Source: Lentzea jiangxiensis (GTDB lineage Bacteria; Actinomycetota; Actinomycetes; Mycobacteriales; Pseudonocardiaceae). From it: a DNA stretch of 64,000 nt. Position 1 is the stretch's first letter, and the number at the start of each line of letters is the position of its first letter. The notes beneath the pieces were generated by a model. It saw only the letters and a list, made by a program, of their open reading frames with translations. It was not told where the DNA came from and made no database searches. Shown here piece after piece: positions 27,249 to 35,085 of the stretch. The position numbers were made by a program, and so were the translations under genes. The stretch spans positions 1,524,934-1,588,933 of the forward strand of contig NZ_FNIX01000001.1 of assembly GCF_900104175.1 (NCBI RefSeq), in the 5' to 3' direction.

Positions 27249-28541
27249 CTAGAAGTAGGTGCGGATCAGGTCGACCACGGTCGTGCCCCGCACGACCGGG
27301 ATCAGCTGCCACTTGTCGAACACCGTGCACGGGTGCGAGAGGCCGAGCCCGACCCAGTCGCCGACGCGAACCGTGGCCTCCGGGCCGAGCGCGAGGAACG
27401 CGTGCTGGTCGTTGAGCGCGGTGATCTCCGCCTGCGCCAGCGGGGCGATCGCGCCGTCACCGCGGCGCACGAGCTGCGGTTCCGGCAGGCCCTCGTCGAA
27501 CGACGCGTCGCGCTTGCCGATCGTCAGCAGCGCCAGGTCGCGCTGCGGCCGTGACGTCACCTGCGCCCAGGCCCTGAGCGCTGAGCGGAACGGCTCGACG
27601 CCGTCGATCCGCGCGAACGGCGAGATCCCGCGGTAGAAGCCGTCGTCGTGCGTGATGTACGCGCCGCTGCGCAGCACCGGGGTCACCGGCACCGGCCACG
27701 GCTGGGCCAGCGTCGCCGCCACCTGGTCGAAGTACGCGCTGCCGCCGGCGGTGACGACCACCGAGTCGAGCTCGTCGAGCATTCCCGCGTCGGCCAGCCG
27801 CAGCACGAGCGTGCGGAGATCGCCGAGGTACCGGTCGATGACGGACTTCGACGACTCGGACGCGTCGTGCGCCAGCGCGCCCTCGTAGCCGCCCGCGCCC
27901 ACCAGCCGCAGCACGGGGCTCTGGTGCACGGCCCGCGCGACGGCCATCGCCGTCTCCAGGTCGCGGGCACCGGTGCGGCCACCGGGGGCGCCCAGCTCGA
28001 CCAGCACGTCGACCGGCCGTGAGGGCTGGAGCTCCTGCAGCGTCTCGCTCATCAGCGCGACGCCGGCCTCGGAGTCCGCCCAGCAGCTGAACTCGAAGCG
28101 CGGGTCGCGGTCGAGCTCGGCGACGAGCCAGCGCAGCGCGGCCGGGTCGAGCAGCTGGTTGGCGAGCAGGACCCGGCTCACGCCGAACGCCCGGTAGACG
28201 CGCAGCTGCGACGCGTTCGCCGCCGTCAGCGCCCACACGCCGTGCTCGACCTGCCGCTGGAAGAGCTGCGGTGCCATCGTCGTCTTGCCGTGCGGCGCCA
28301 GCTTGACGCCGTGGTTGTCACACCACTTCGCCATCGTCGTCAGGTTGTGCGCCAGCGCGTCCGCGTCCAGCACGACGAGTGGCCCGACGAACTCGTCGGC
28401 GAACAGGTCCAGCCCCTGACCGGCGACCTCGCCGATGGTCGAGCCGAACGTGCTCGACGGCAGGCCCTTGAACCGCCAGCTGACCTTCTCGGACCTGATG
28501 TCCGCGACGGCCCCGAGGTCCATCTCCATCAGATGTTGCAT
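27249..28541 (-). CDS. D-serine dehydratase / D-threonine aldolase-like PLP enzyme
   Basis: About 430 residues of the alanine-racemase-fold group (DSD1/D-threonine aldolase type). LVVLDADALAHNLTTM and the cofactor Lys in KLAPHGKTTMAPQL are typical; VVTAGGSAYFD binds the phosphate and LRSGAYITHDDGFY follows. The C-terminal domain ends with a metal-site-like DWVGLGLSHPCTVFDKW, matching the His and Cys ligands of these zinc-assisted enzymes. It likely converts D-serine to pyruvate and ammonia or cleaves D-threonine. ATG 28541 has GGGAG nine bases upstream; ATGs at 28529 and 28523 are alternatives. First gene of the operon. Confidence 0.85.
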   Translation of the reverse strand: MQHLMEMDLGAVADIRSEKVSWRFKGLPSSTFGSTIGEVAGQGLDLFADEFVGPLVVLDADALAHNLTTMAKWCDNHGVKLAPHGKTTMAPQLFQRQVEHGVWALTAANASQLRVYRAFGVSRVLLANQLLDPAALRWLVAELDRDPRFEFSCWADSEAGVALMSETLQELQPSRPVDVLVELGAPGGRTGARDLETAMAVARAVHQSPVLRLVGAGGYEGALAHDASESSKSVIDRYLGDLRTLVLRLADAGMLDELDSVVVTAGGSAYFDQVAATLAQPWPVPVTPVLRSGAYITHDDGFYRGISPFARIDGVEPFRSALRAWAQVTSRPQRDLALLTIGKRDASFDEGLPEPQLVRRGDGAIAPLAQAEITALNDQHAFLALGPEATVRVGDWVGLGLSHPCTVFDKWQLIPVVRGTTVVDLIRTYF

Positions 28542-28606
28542 ATTTTGCAACTCCCATTGCGCGATGTGATGCTGAGTTGTGTAGCATTCGGTCTCGCCGC
28601 AGTCAA
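28535..28606 (-). promoter_or_regulatory. Promoter and candidate operators of the D-amino-acid operon
   Basis: On the minus strand, TTGACT (28606-28601), a 17-base spacer and TACACA (28583-28578) form a promoter. Two dyads lie around it: ATGCT-N9-AGCAT (28569-28587) across the -10, and GTTGCA-N5-TGCAAC (28535-28551) over the presumed start codon. The IclR protein encoded divergently is the likely ligand. The kinase start is only 21 bases from the -35. Confidence 0.55.
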
Positions 28607-28626
28607 CGAACACCTCTGGAGCGCGC

Positions 28627-29598
28627 ATGCGGTTCGATCACGTCGGCGGTGTCGTGTGTCTCGGCGAGACCATGGTCATGATGGTTCCGGCCGAACCCGG
28701 TCCCGTGCACCTGGTGCGCACCTGGCACAGGGCCGTCGGGGGTGCCGAGTCCAACGTCGCCGTGCACCTCGCGCGTCTCGGCGTGCGGTCGTCGTGGGTC
28801 AGCGCCGTCGGCGACGACTCGTTCGGCCTGGCCGTGCTCGACGCCGTGGGCGGGTTCGGCGTGGACGTGTCGCGGGTGCGCGTCGACCCCGACCGGCCGA
28901 CCGGCCTCTACGTCAAGGAGGCCTCGCCGCACGGCAGCCCCGTGCGCTACTACCGGCGCGGGTCGGCGGCGTCGGGCATGGGGCCCGAGATGGTCGACCG
29001 GCTCGGCCTCGGCTCCGGCGAGGTGGCGCTCGTGCACCTCAGCGGGATCACCGCCGCCCTGTCCGACTCGTGCCTGGAGATGATGCGCGAGCTGCTGCGC
29101 AGGCCGCGGCACGGGTTCCGCGTCTCGTTCGACCTGAACTGGCGTCCCGCCCTGTGGACCGACCGCGACCCGCGCGTGCTGCGCGAGCTCGCGGACTCCG
29201 CCGACGTCGTCCTCGCCGGTGCCGACGAGGCCGAACTGGTGTGGGGCACGGGCGATCCCGCCCGGCTGCGGCAGCTGCTGCCCGGCCCGGCGTCGCTGGT
29301 CGTGAAGCAGGGCGCGGAAGGTGCCACGCTGCTCGAGGGAGGGGAGTCGTACTTCGAGCCGGCGCTGGAGGTGGAGGTCGTGGAACCGGTCGGCGCGGGT
29401 GACGCGTTCGCGGCGGGCTTCCTCGCGGCCACGCTGGCGGGCGAGGCCCCGCCGGTGCGGCTGAGGGCCGGGCACCTCCAGGCGGCCTCCGCTTTGCTCA
29501 CCGCCGAGGACGTCGGAGATCCTTTGCCGGACGACGTGACGGTTCCCCTGCTGCACGCCGACCCGCGGACCTGGGCGTCCGCCCGCCTGGAGGTGTAG
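28627..29598 (+). CDS. PfkB-family sugar kinase, 2-keto-3-deoxygluconate kinase-like
   Basis: 323 residues of ribokinase fold. The first strand is VVCLGETMVMMVP, the substrate motif GGAESNVAVHLARLG, and the catalytic anion hole EPVGAGDAFAAGFLA with the base Asp. The best subfamily match by eye is KDG kinase, which phosphorylates 2-keto-3-deoxygluconate; the true substrate is not fixed by sequence. GGAG lies five bases before the ATG. It starts the rightward operon kinase-iclR-ridA, divergent from the D-amino-acid genes. Shared control suggests a role in handling 2-keto acids made there, but that is inference. Confidence 0.85.
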   Translation: MRFDHVGGVVCLGETMVMMVPAEPGPVHLVRTWHRAVGGAESNVAVHLARLGVRSSWVSAVGDDSFGLAVLDAVGGFGVDVSRVRVDPDRPTGLYVKEASPHGSPVRYYRRGSAASGMGPEMVDRLGLGSGEVALVHLSGITAALSDSCLEMMRELLRRPRHGFRVSFDLNWRPALWTDRDPRVLRELADSADVVLAGADEAELVWGTGDPARLRQLLPGPASLVVKQGAEGATLLEGGESYFEPALEVEVVEPVGAGDAFAAGFLAATLAGEAPPVRLRAGHLQAASALLTAEDVGDPLPDDVTVPLLHADPRTWASARLEV

Positions 29599-30345
29599 AT
29601 GAGCCAGAGCCTCGACCGAGCGCTCACCCTGGTGAGCCAGCTCGCGACCGGACCGAAGACGCTGGACGAGCTGTCCGGCGTGATCGGCGTGCACAAGTCG
29701 ACGACGCTGCGCCTGCTGCGCACGCTGGAGACGCACCGCTTCGTGCAGCGCGACGGCGTGCACCACTACCGCCTCGGCACCGCCCTGTTCGACCTCGCGA
29801 ACCGCGCCCTGGAGGAACGCGACGTCCGCCGCGCCGCCGAACCGGCGTTGCGCGACCTCAACTCCCGCCTGGGCCACACCGTCCACCTCGCGTCCTACGA
29901 GGACGGTGAGGTGATCTACATCGACAAGTACGAGTCCCGGCACCAGATGCGCATGTACTCGCGCATCGGCCGCCGCGCCCCGCTGCACTGCACGGCCGTG
30001 GCCAAGATCCTGCTGGCCGACCTGCCGCCCGCGACCCTGCGGAAGGTGCTGGCGGGCATGGAGTTCCCGCGCCTGACCGAGAACACCATCCCCGGCCCCG
30101 CCGAGTACCTCGCCGAGCTGGAACGCGTGCGCGCCAAAGGCTACGCCGTCGACAACTCCGAGCACGAGGACTTCATCCACTGCATCGCCGCGCCCATCAG
30201 GGGCGCCCGCGGCGAGGTGCTCGCGGCCGTGTCGATGTCCGTGCCCAAGGTGCTGCTCGACTTCGACGGCCTGCTGTCCCACCTGCCCGACCTGCTCGCC
30301 ACCGCCGAGGTTGCCTCGGTCGAGTGCGGTTACGTTCCGAGATAA
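29599..30345 (+). CDS. IclR-family transcriptional regulator
   Basis: 248 residues. The winged helix reads SLDRALTLVSQLATGPKTLD then VHKSTTLRLLRTLETHRFV. The GAF-like effector domain follows, with GHTVHLASYEDGEVIYIDK and PLHCTAVAKILLA, typical of IclR. Its ATG directly follows the kinase stop codon with no gap. It probably controls the divergent promoter region around 28.54-28.61 kb, binding a catabolite of the D-amino-acid or keto-acid route. Confidence 0.92.
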   Translation: MSQSLDRALTLVSQLATGPKTLDELSGVIGVHKSTTLRLLRTLETHRFVQRDGVHHYRLGTALFDLANRALEERDVRRAAEPALRDLNSRLGHTVHLASYEDGEVIYIDKYESRHQMRMYSRIGRRAPLHCTAVAKILLADLPPATLRKVLAGMEFPRLTENTIPGPAEYLAELERVRAKGYAVDNSEHEDFIHCIAAPIRGARGEVLAAVSMSVPKVLLDFDGLLSHLPDLLATAEVASVECGYVPR

Positions 30346-30356
30346 GGGGATTTCCG

Positions 30357-30737
30357 TTGTCCAAGGTTGAGATCAAGACCGCTGACGCGCCGCAGCCGGT
30401 GGCCCGTTTCTCCCAGGGTGTGCGCAAGGGCAACATCCTGCAGGTGGCGGGCCAGGTCGCGTTCGACCCGAAGTCCGGCGAGGTCGTCGGCACCACCGTC
30501 GCCGAGCAGACGCGCCAGACGTTCGCGAACCTGAACGCCGTCCTCGCCGCCGGTGGCGCGTCCATCGACGACGTGGTGATGATCCGCGTCTACCTCACCG
30601 ACACGGCGCACTTCGCCGAGCTGAACGAGGTCTACGGCGAGTTCGTCACCGACCCGGCTCCGGCCCGCACCACCGTGTACGTGGGGCTCCCGGCGGGGCT
30701 GCTGGTGGAGATCGACGCACTGGCGGTCGTCGACTGA
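30357..30737 (+). CDS. ridA: RidA-family enamine/imine deaminase
   Basis: 126 residues. GNILQVAGQVAFDPKSGEVV, TFANLNAVLAAGGAS and the catalytic Arg in APARTTVYVGLP are conserved RidA features. RidA hydrolyses 2-aminoacrylate, a reactive intermediate of PLP-dependent serine and threonine dehydratases, to pyruvate and ammonia. That fits the PLP enzyme encoded divergently. The start is a TTG at 30357 with AAGGGGA six bases upstream; part of this ribosome binding site overlaps the iclR stop. Last gene of the kinase-iclR-ridA operon, followed by a hairpin. Confidence 0.9.
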   Translation: MSKVEIKTADAPQPVARFSQGVRKGNILQVAGQVAFDPKSGEVVGTTVAEQTRQTFANLNAVLAAGGASIDDVVMIRVYLTDTAHFAELNEVYGEFVTDPAPARTTVYVGLPAGLLVEIDALAVVD

Positions 30738-30841
30738 CGACCGGAGAAGGCTCGTCCCCGGCGTTGTGGCCGAGCGACCGGACTTCTCCTCCGTCGCGCG
30801 GGCCGAACCCGTGGTGACGCCGCACTGAGCTGTTCGTCGCA

Positions 30842-30880
30842 ACGGCGGCCCCGAGTCTCAGCTGGACTCCGGGCCGCCGT
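30842..30880 (+). terminator. Hairpin terminator after ridA
   Basis: ACGGCGGCCC (30842-30851) pairs with GGGCCGCCGT (30871-30880). Inside, after one C-C mismatch, GAGTC (30853-30857) pairs with GACTC (30865-30869) around a 7-base loop. No U-tract. It lies about 100 bases after ridA and 24 bases before the next gene. Confidence 0.6.
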
Positions 30881-30903
30881 GGGCGTTGTGACACCATCCG
30901 CGC

Positions 30904-31494
30904 ATGAAGTGGTACGCGGACAGACCTGTCAGGTTCACGCGTCAGCTGATCGCCGACCTCCTCGCCGTCGGCTGGGTCGCGCTCTGGATCTGGGTGGCCA
31001 CCACCGTCCACGACTGGGTGCTCGAACTGCGCGCGCCGGGGGACGGGCTGGTCAACGCGGGCGGCAGCATTCGCGACGCCTTCACCAACGCGGCCGGCAA
31101 GGCCAGGGGTGTTCCGTTCGTCGGGGAGGACCTGGCGGGAGCGCTCGGCAACGGCAGCAAGGCCGGCGAGACGCTCACCAACGCGGGCAACGCGCAGATC
31201 GGCGTGGTCGAGGACTCCGCGTTCTGGCTCGCCGCCGCCCTGGTCGCGGTCCCCGTGCTGTTCCTGCTCGTCACGTGGCTGCCCGTCCGGCTCCGGTACG
31301 CGCGCAAGGCCGCGAACACCGCGCGGTTGCGCGACAAGCCGGACCTGCTGGCGCTGAGAGCGCTCACATCGTTGTCGCCGCGGGAGCTCGGCAGGTTCGA
31401 CGGCGATCCCGCCGTCGCCTGGAGGACGGGGGACACGGACGTGATCGACGAGCTGGCCCGGCGCCAGCTGGCCTCGGTGGGGGTGCGGGCATGA
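30904..31494 (+). CDS. Two-pass membrane protein of unknown function
   Basis: 196 residues. Hydrophobic segments at about 17-36 (LIADLLAVGWVALWIWVATT) and 106-127 (FWLAAALVAVPVLFLLVTWL) enclose an external or periplasm-like loop rich in Gly/Asn/Ala. The C-terminal cytosolic tail is charged (LRYARKAANTARLRD). I know similar conserved actinobacterial membrane proteins but no function. The stop overlaps the next ATG (ATGA), so the two membrane proteins are made together and may act as a pair. Confidence 0.75.
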   Translation: MKWYADRPVRFTRQLIADLLAVGWVALWIWVATTVHDWVLELRAPGDGLVNAGGSIRDAFTNAAGKARGVPFVGEDLAGALGNGSKAGETLTNAGNAQIGVVEDSAFWLAAALVAVPVLFLLVTWLPVRLRYARKAANTARLRDKPDLLALRALTSLSPRELGRFDGDPAVAWRTGDTDVIDELARRQLASVGVRA

Positions 31495-32144
31495 CCGCCC
31501 TGTCGGTGGTCGCCGCGGTGGTGGCGATGTGCGCGGTGGCCGTGTCGTTGTGGCAGGCCCGTGAAGCGAAGAGGGCGCAGGCCGCGGCGAAGCAGTCGCA
31601 GGAGGCCGCGACCAAGGCGCAGGAGGAGGCGCAGGCCGCGCGCAAGGCCGTCGAGCAGGCCACGGCGAGCGCCTTCCAGGCCAAGACCGCGGCCGAGGAG
31701 GCCAAGAAGGCGGCGGCCAAGGCCGAGGAGGCCGTCGGGAAGGCCGCGCTGGAGGCCTCGGCGTCGCGGATGCTGGCGGACGAGGCGCAGCTCAGCGCGC
31801 ACCAGGTGACGGTGCGGCTCGACGAGATCACCGGACTGCTCGCGGCCGAGCGCAGCCGGGCGGGCATGCCCACGTTCGCCATCACGCCCGGCGCGCCGGA
31901 CGAGTTCCGGCTCAGCTACCTCGGCGGACCCGCCGTCATCGAGCAGCTGACGGTCTCGGTGGTGCCGGGGAGCCGGGTGCTCGGGTTGTCGCAGTACGAC
32001 GAGCCGCCCGTGGAACACCTCGACGTCGGACCGCTCCACAACGGGTCGGCCATCACGTTCCGCGCCGCCACCGGGCAGCGGGCCAGCGCGGTGTTCCAGG
32101 TGAGGGCCGAGCCGTGGGAACCGGTCGTGGTGCGCGCCGAGTGA
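31491..32144 (+). CDS. Membrane-anchored Ala/Lys-rich coiled-coil protein
   Basis: 217 residues. One N-terminal membrane helix (LSVVAAVVAMCAVAVSLW) is followed by about 75 residues of Ala/Glu/Lys/Gln heptad-like sequence (REAKRAQAAAKQSQEAATKA and on to about 95), a clear coiled coil. The C-terminal 100 residues form a predicted beta domain (EFRLSYLGGPAVIEQLTVSV). Function unknown. It overlaps the preceding membrane-protein gene by four bases. Confidence 0.75.
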   Translation: MTALSVVAAVVAMCAVAVSLWQAREAKRAQAAAKQSQEAATKAQEEAQAARKAVEQATASAFQAKTAAEEAKKAAAKAEEAVGKAALEASASRMLADEAQLSAHQVTVRLDEITGLLAAERSRAGMPTFAITPGAPDEFRLSYLGGPAVIEQLTVSVVPGSRVLGLSQYDEPPVEHLDVGPLHNGSAITFRAATGQRASAVFQVRAEPWEPVVVRAE

Positions 32145-32250
32145 TCGCCCAGGCGGCCGACGCCGGCGAACCGTGCGAACGCCGCTGCGGGACGCCGGCC
32201 ACGAGGCAGCTGCGTGGAGCTCGCGCTCGTAGCCGGCCTGGAGCCGCCGG

Positions 32251-32598
32251 TCAGTACACGGGGCCGGTGAACTTCTCGCCCGGTCCCTGACCCGGCTCGT
32301 CCGGCACCGCGGACGCCTCGCGGAAGGCGCGCTGCACCGACTGCAGGCCGTCCTTGAGCGGGGCGGCGTGCGGGCCGAGGTACTCCGAGGTGGCCGTGAC
32401 CAGGCCGGCCAGGCCCGTGATCAGGCGGCGGGCCTCGTCGAGGTCGCGGCGCGGGGAGTTGTCGGGGTCCGGGTCGGCGAGGCCGAGGCGCTCGGCGGAG
32501 GCGGACAGCAGCATCACCGCGGCCCGGCTGATCACCTCGATGCTGGGGACGTCGCCCAGGTCGCGGATGTCGTCTTCAAGCGGATCGGTCACGCCCAC
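32251..32598 (-). CDS. DUF1844 family protein
   Basis: About 115 residues. ISRAAVMLLSASAERLGLAD and DLDEARRLITGLAGLVTA are the two conserved helices of DUF1844, a small soluble family of unknown function that regularly sits divergent from or beside infC in actinobacteria; the location here fits. Start codons TTG 32604, GTG 32598 and GTG 32592 are all possible; I chose the middle one. Confidence 0.85.
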   Translation of the reverse strand: MGVTDPLEDDIRDLGDVPSIEVISRAAVMLLSASAERLGLADPDPDNSPRRDLDEARRLITGLAGLVTATSEYLGPHAAPLKDGLQSVQRAFREASAVPDEPGQGPGEKFTGPVY

Positions 32599-32824
32599 AT
32601 TCAAGCAAGAGCCCTGGCAGGACCGACGTCACAGGCCGCGATTCGGGGGTTGACAAGAGCGTCTGCTAGTATTTCCGACGCGACCAGCTCTCGTTAGTGC
32701 GAGAGCGGCAAGTGGAGCCCCGCTCCCACCCGCGATCACCGCTTCTTGAGGTGGCCGGGTCCGGTCCTCCTGGCAGTCAGGCGCACGGGCGTCGGGCGGT
32801 GCAGGTTTGTGATCGGTCGGAAGC

Positions 32825-32856
32825 GGGCCCTGTCGTCGACATCGACGACGGGGCTC
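32825..32856 (+). promoter_or_regulatory. Hairpin in the infC leader, candidate attenuator
   Basis: GCCCTGTCGTCG (32827-32838) pairs with CGACGACGGGGC (32843-32854) over a 4-base loop, with one G-T pair, and two further pairs outside. TTGTCTTTGG follows directly, a moderate U-rich run, 36 bases before the infC start. A promoter-like TTGACA lies at 32650-32655 and TAGTAT at 32667-32672 (spacing unusually short), so the leader would be about 210 bases long. Confidence 0.6.
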
Positions 32857-32891
32857 TTGTCTTTGGCGCAACCGAGTCTCAAAGGACGTGA

Positions 32892-33500
32892 ATGACAAGT
32901 CCCTCGAACCGCGGTGCTCCCGTCAGCACCGAGCCGCGCATCAACGACCGCATTCGGGTGCCGGAAGTTCGTCTGGTCGGGCCGAATGGTGAGCAGGTCG
33001 GGATCGTTCGCATCGAGGACGCGCTCCGACTCGCGCAGGAAGCGGATCTCGACCTCGTCGAGGTCGCCGCTCAGGCTCGCCCGCCGGTCTGCAAGCTCAT
33101 GGACTACGGCAAGTTCAAGTACGAGACCGCGCAGAAGGCCCGCGAGTCGCGTCGGAACCAGCAGCTGACGGTCATCAAGGAGCAGAAGCTCCGCCCGAAG
33201 ATCGACCCGCACGACTACCAGACGAAGAAGGGCCACGTGGCCCGCTTCCTCTCACACGGGAACAAGGTCAAGGTGACCATCATGTTCCGCGGTCGTGAGC
33301 AGTCGCGCCCCGAGCTCGGCTACAGGCTTCTGCAGAAGCTGGCGGAGGACGTCGCGGAGCTGGGCTTCGTCGAGTCGAACCCCAAGCAGGACGGCCGCAA
33401 CATGATCATGGTGTTGGCGCCGCACAAGAACATCAAGCCGCGCGTTGCCAAGCACGACGACGACGCGCCCGAGGCGGACACCGCTTCGGAAGAGGCTTAG
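32892..33500 (+). CDS. infC: Translation initiation factor IF-3
   Basis: 202 residues. The N-domain has [20 protein letters not shown] and [11 protein letters not shown]; the C-domain has [20 protein letters not shown]. The acidic tail after [10 protein letters not shown] is common in actinobacteria. IF-3 binds the 30S subunit and checks start codon pairing. The ATG at 32892 has AAAGGA upstream; the family often uses AUU to limit its own synthesis, which is not the case here. First gene of infC-rpmI-rplT-methyltransferase. Confidence 0.97.
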   Translation: MTSPSNRGAPVSTEPRINDRIRVPEVRLVGPNGEQVGIVRIEDALRLAQEADLDLVEVAAQARPPVCKLMDYGKFKYETAQKARESRRNQQLTVIKEQKLRPKIDPHDYQTKKGHVARFLSHGNKVKVTIMFRGREQSRPELGYRLLQKLAEDVAELGFVESNPKQDGRNMIMVLAPHKNIKPRVAKHDDDAPEADTASEEA

Positions 33501-33548
33501 GACGCACGCCCGCCCCCGACCCGGTGGGTGCACGAGACGAGGACGGAA

Positions 33549-33743
33549 ATGCCGAAGAACAAGACGCACAGCGGGACCTCGAAGCGCTTCAAGGTCACCG
33601 GCAGCGGCAAGATCCTCCGGGAGAAGGCCGGCAAGCGCCACATCCTGGAGAAGAAGTCCAGCAAGGTGACGCGTCGCATGAGCGGCACCGCGGTCGTGTC
33701 GGAGAACGACGCCCCGCGCATCAAGAAGCTGCTCGGTCTCTGA
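33549..33743 (+). CDS. rpmI: 50S ribosomal protein L35
   Basis: 64 residues, [20 protein letters not shown] at the start and KVTRRMSG then IKKLLGL at the end; length and basic character are standard for L35. GAGGA lies before the ATG at 33549; the upstream in-frame ATG at 33528 is not used by the family. Forty-eight bases separate it from infC. Confidence 0.97.
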   Translation: MPKNKTHSGTSKRFKVTGSGKILREKAGKRHILEKKSSKVTRRMSGTAVVSENDAPRIKKLLGL

Positions 33744-33769
33744 CCCGCTTCGACACCCCCAGCTAACTC

Positions 33770-33798
33770 GGGAAACCGGCCCCCGACGCCGGTTTCCC
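33770..33798 (+). promoter_or_regulatory. Hairpin between rpmI and rplT
   Basis: GGGAAACCGGC (33770-33780) and GCCGGTTTCCC (33788-33798) form an 11-bp perfect stem with a 7-base loop, 22 bases before the rplT start. There is no U-tract. It could be a partial terminator, a processing site or a binding site for L20, which in other bacteria represses its own operon by binding mRNA. Confidence 0.65.
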
Positions 33799-33820
33799 AT
33801 GAGATCGACAGGATGGACCC

Positions 33821-34210
33821 GTGGCACGCGTCAAGCGGGCTGTAAACGCCCAGAAGAAGCGTCGTACCACCCTTGAGCTGGCGAGCGGTTACCGCGGCCA
33901 GCGCTCGAGGCTGTACCGCAAGGCCAAGGAGCAGGTGCTCCACTCGCTCAACTACGCGTACCGCGACCGCCGTGCGCGCAAGGGCGACTTCCGCAAGCTG
34001 TGGATCCAGCGCATCAACGCCGCTGCCCGCGCGAACGGGATGACCTACAACCGCCTGATCCAGGGCCTGCGCCTGGGCGGCGTCGAGGTCGACCGCAAGA
34101 TCCTCGCGGACCTCGCCGTCCACGACGGCACCGCCTTCGCGGCGCTGGTCGAGATCGCCCGCAAGGCGCTCCCGGCCGACGTGAACGCCCCGGCCGGGGA
34201 CAAGGCCTGA
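33821..34210 (+). CDS. rplT: 50S ribosomal protein L20
   Basis: 129 residues beginning [20 protein letters not shown] (GTG start), with [20 protein letters not shown] and [19 protein letters not shown], all standard L20. L20 is an early assembly protein of the large subunit. The stop codon TGA at 34208-34210 overlaps a CTG that seems to start the next gene. Confidence 0.97.
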   Translation: MARVKRAVNAQKKRRTTLELASGYRGQRSRLYRKAKEQVLHSLNYAYRDRRARKGDFRKLWIQRINAAARANGMTYNRLIQGLRLGGVEVDRKILADLAVHDGTAFAALVEIARKALPADVNAPAGDKA

Positions 34211-35049
34211 GCCAGCACGTCAGCGGGCACAACCGACCCGAGGCAGCTCCGTTCACCGAACGGACGCCTCGGGTCGTTGCTGCTCGCCACCTGACCCGCC
34301 GCCAGGGCCGCGACAAGGCAGGCCGTTTCCTCGTCGAGGGCGCCCAGGCCGTGCGCGAGGCACTCGCCTGGACCTCCGGCGAGGTGCACGAGCTGTTCGT
34401 CACGGCGACGGCCGCGGAACGCAACGCCGACCTGCTGCGGTCCGCCTCGGCCAGGGGCATCCGCGTCAGCGAGGTCGACGACAGGGCCGCCGCCTCGTTG
34501 TCGGAGACCGTGACGCCCCAGGGCCTGATCGCGGTCTGCGACGTCGTGCCGCAGCCCCTCGAAGCCGCGCTGCGGGGCACCCCGCGCCTGGTCGCCGTCC
34601 TGCACGGCGTCTCCGACCCCGGCAACGCGGGCACCGTCACGCGGGTGGCCGACGCGGCCGGCGCCGACGCGGTGATCTTCGCGGGCGACACGGTCGACCC
34701 GCACAACGGCAAGTGCGTGCGCGCCTCCACCGGCTCGCTGTTCCACCTGCCGATCGCGCGGTCCCGCGACGCCGACGAGGTCTTCGCCGCCTGCCGCGCG
34801 GCCGGCCTGCGGCTCGTCGCCGCCGACGGGTACGCGGAGCACGACCTGGTCGAGGCCTCCGCGAAGGGCGACCTGAAGCACCCCACCGCGTGGGTGTTCG
34901 GCAGCGAGGCGCACGGCCTGCCCGACGACGTCGTGGCGAAGCTCGACACCTCGCTCAAGGTGCCGCTGTACGGCGCCGCCGAGAGCCTGAACCTCGCGAC
35001 AGCTGCCGCCGTGTGCCTCTACGCCTCCGCGCGGGACCACCGGAATTGA
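34207..35049 (+). CDS. SpoU/TrmH-family RNA 2'-O-ribose methyltransferase with probable CTG start
   Basis: About 280 residues. The N-terminal substrate-binding domain has [14 protein letters not shown]. The knotted SPOUT domain has motif 1 [18 protein letters not shown], motif 2 [10 protein letters not shown] and motif 3 [16 protein letters not shown]. It methylates rRNA or tRNA ribose using AdoMet. The conserved N-terminus ([13 protein letters not shown]) has no in-frame ATG, GTG or TTG anywhere before it back into rplT. The only sensible start is CTG 34207, which overlaps the rplT stop as CTGA and has GGGGA six bases upstream (34196-34200). Translational coupling with rplT is therefore likely. 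Confidence 0.88.
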   Translation: MSQHVSGHNRPEAAPFTERTPRVVAARHLTRRQGRDKAGRFLVEGAQAVREALAWTSGEVHELFVTATAAERNADLLRSASARGIRVSEVDDRAAASLSETVTPQGLIAVCDVVPQPLEAALRGTPRLVAVLHGVSDPGNAGTVTRVADAAGADAVIFAGDTVDPHNGKCVRASTGSLFHLPIARSRDADEVFAACRAAGLRLVAADGYAEHDLVEASAKGDLKHPTAWVFGSEAHGLPDDVVAKLDTSLKVPLYGAAESLNLATAAAVCLYASARDHRN

Positions 35050-35085
35050 GCTGACGGGTCACGGGCGCGCGGCTACTGTGCGCCC

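Noticed and set aside
32650..32672. TTGACA and TAGTAT as one sigma-70-type promoter for infC
   Set aside because: The spacer is only 11 bases; they may belong to different promoters, so no separate promoter feature was entered.
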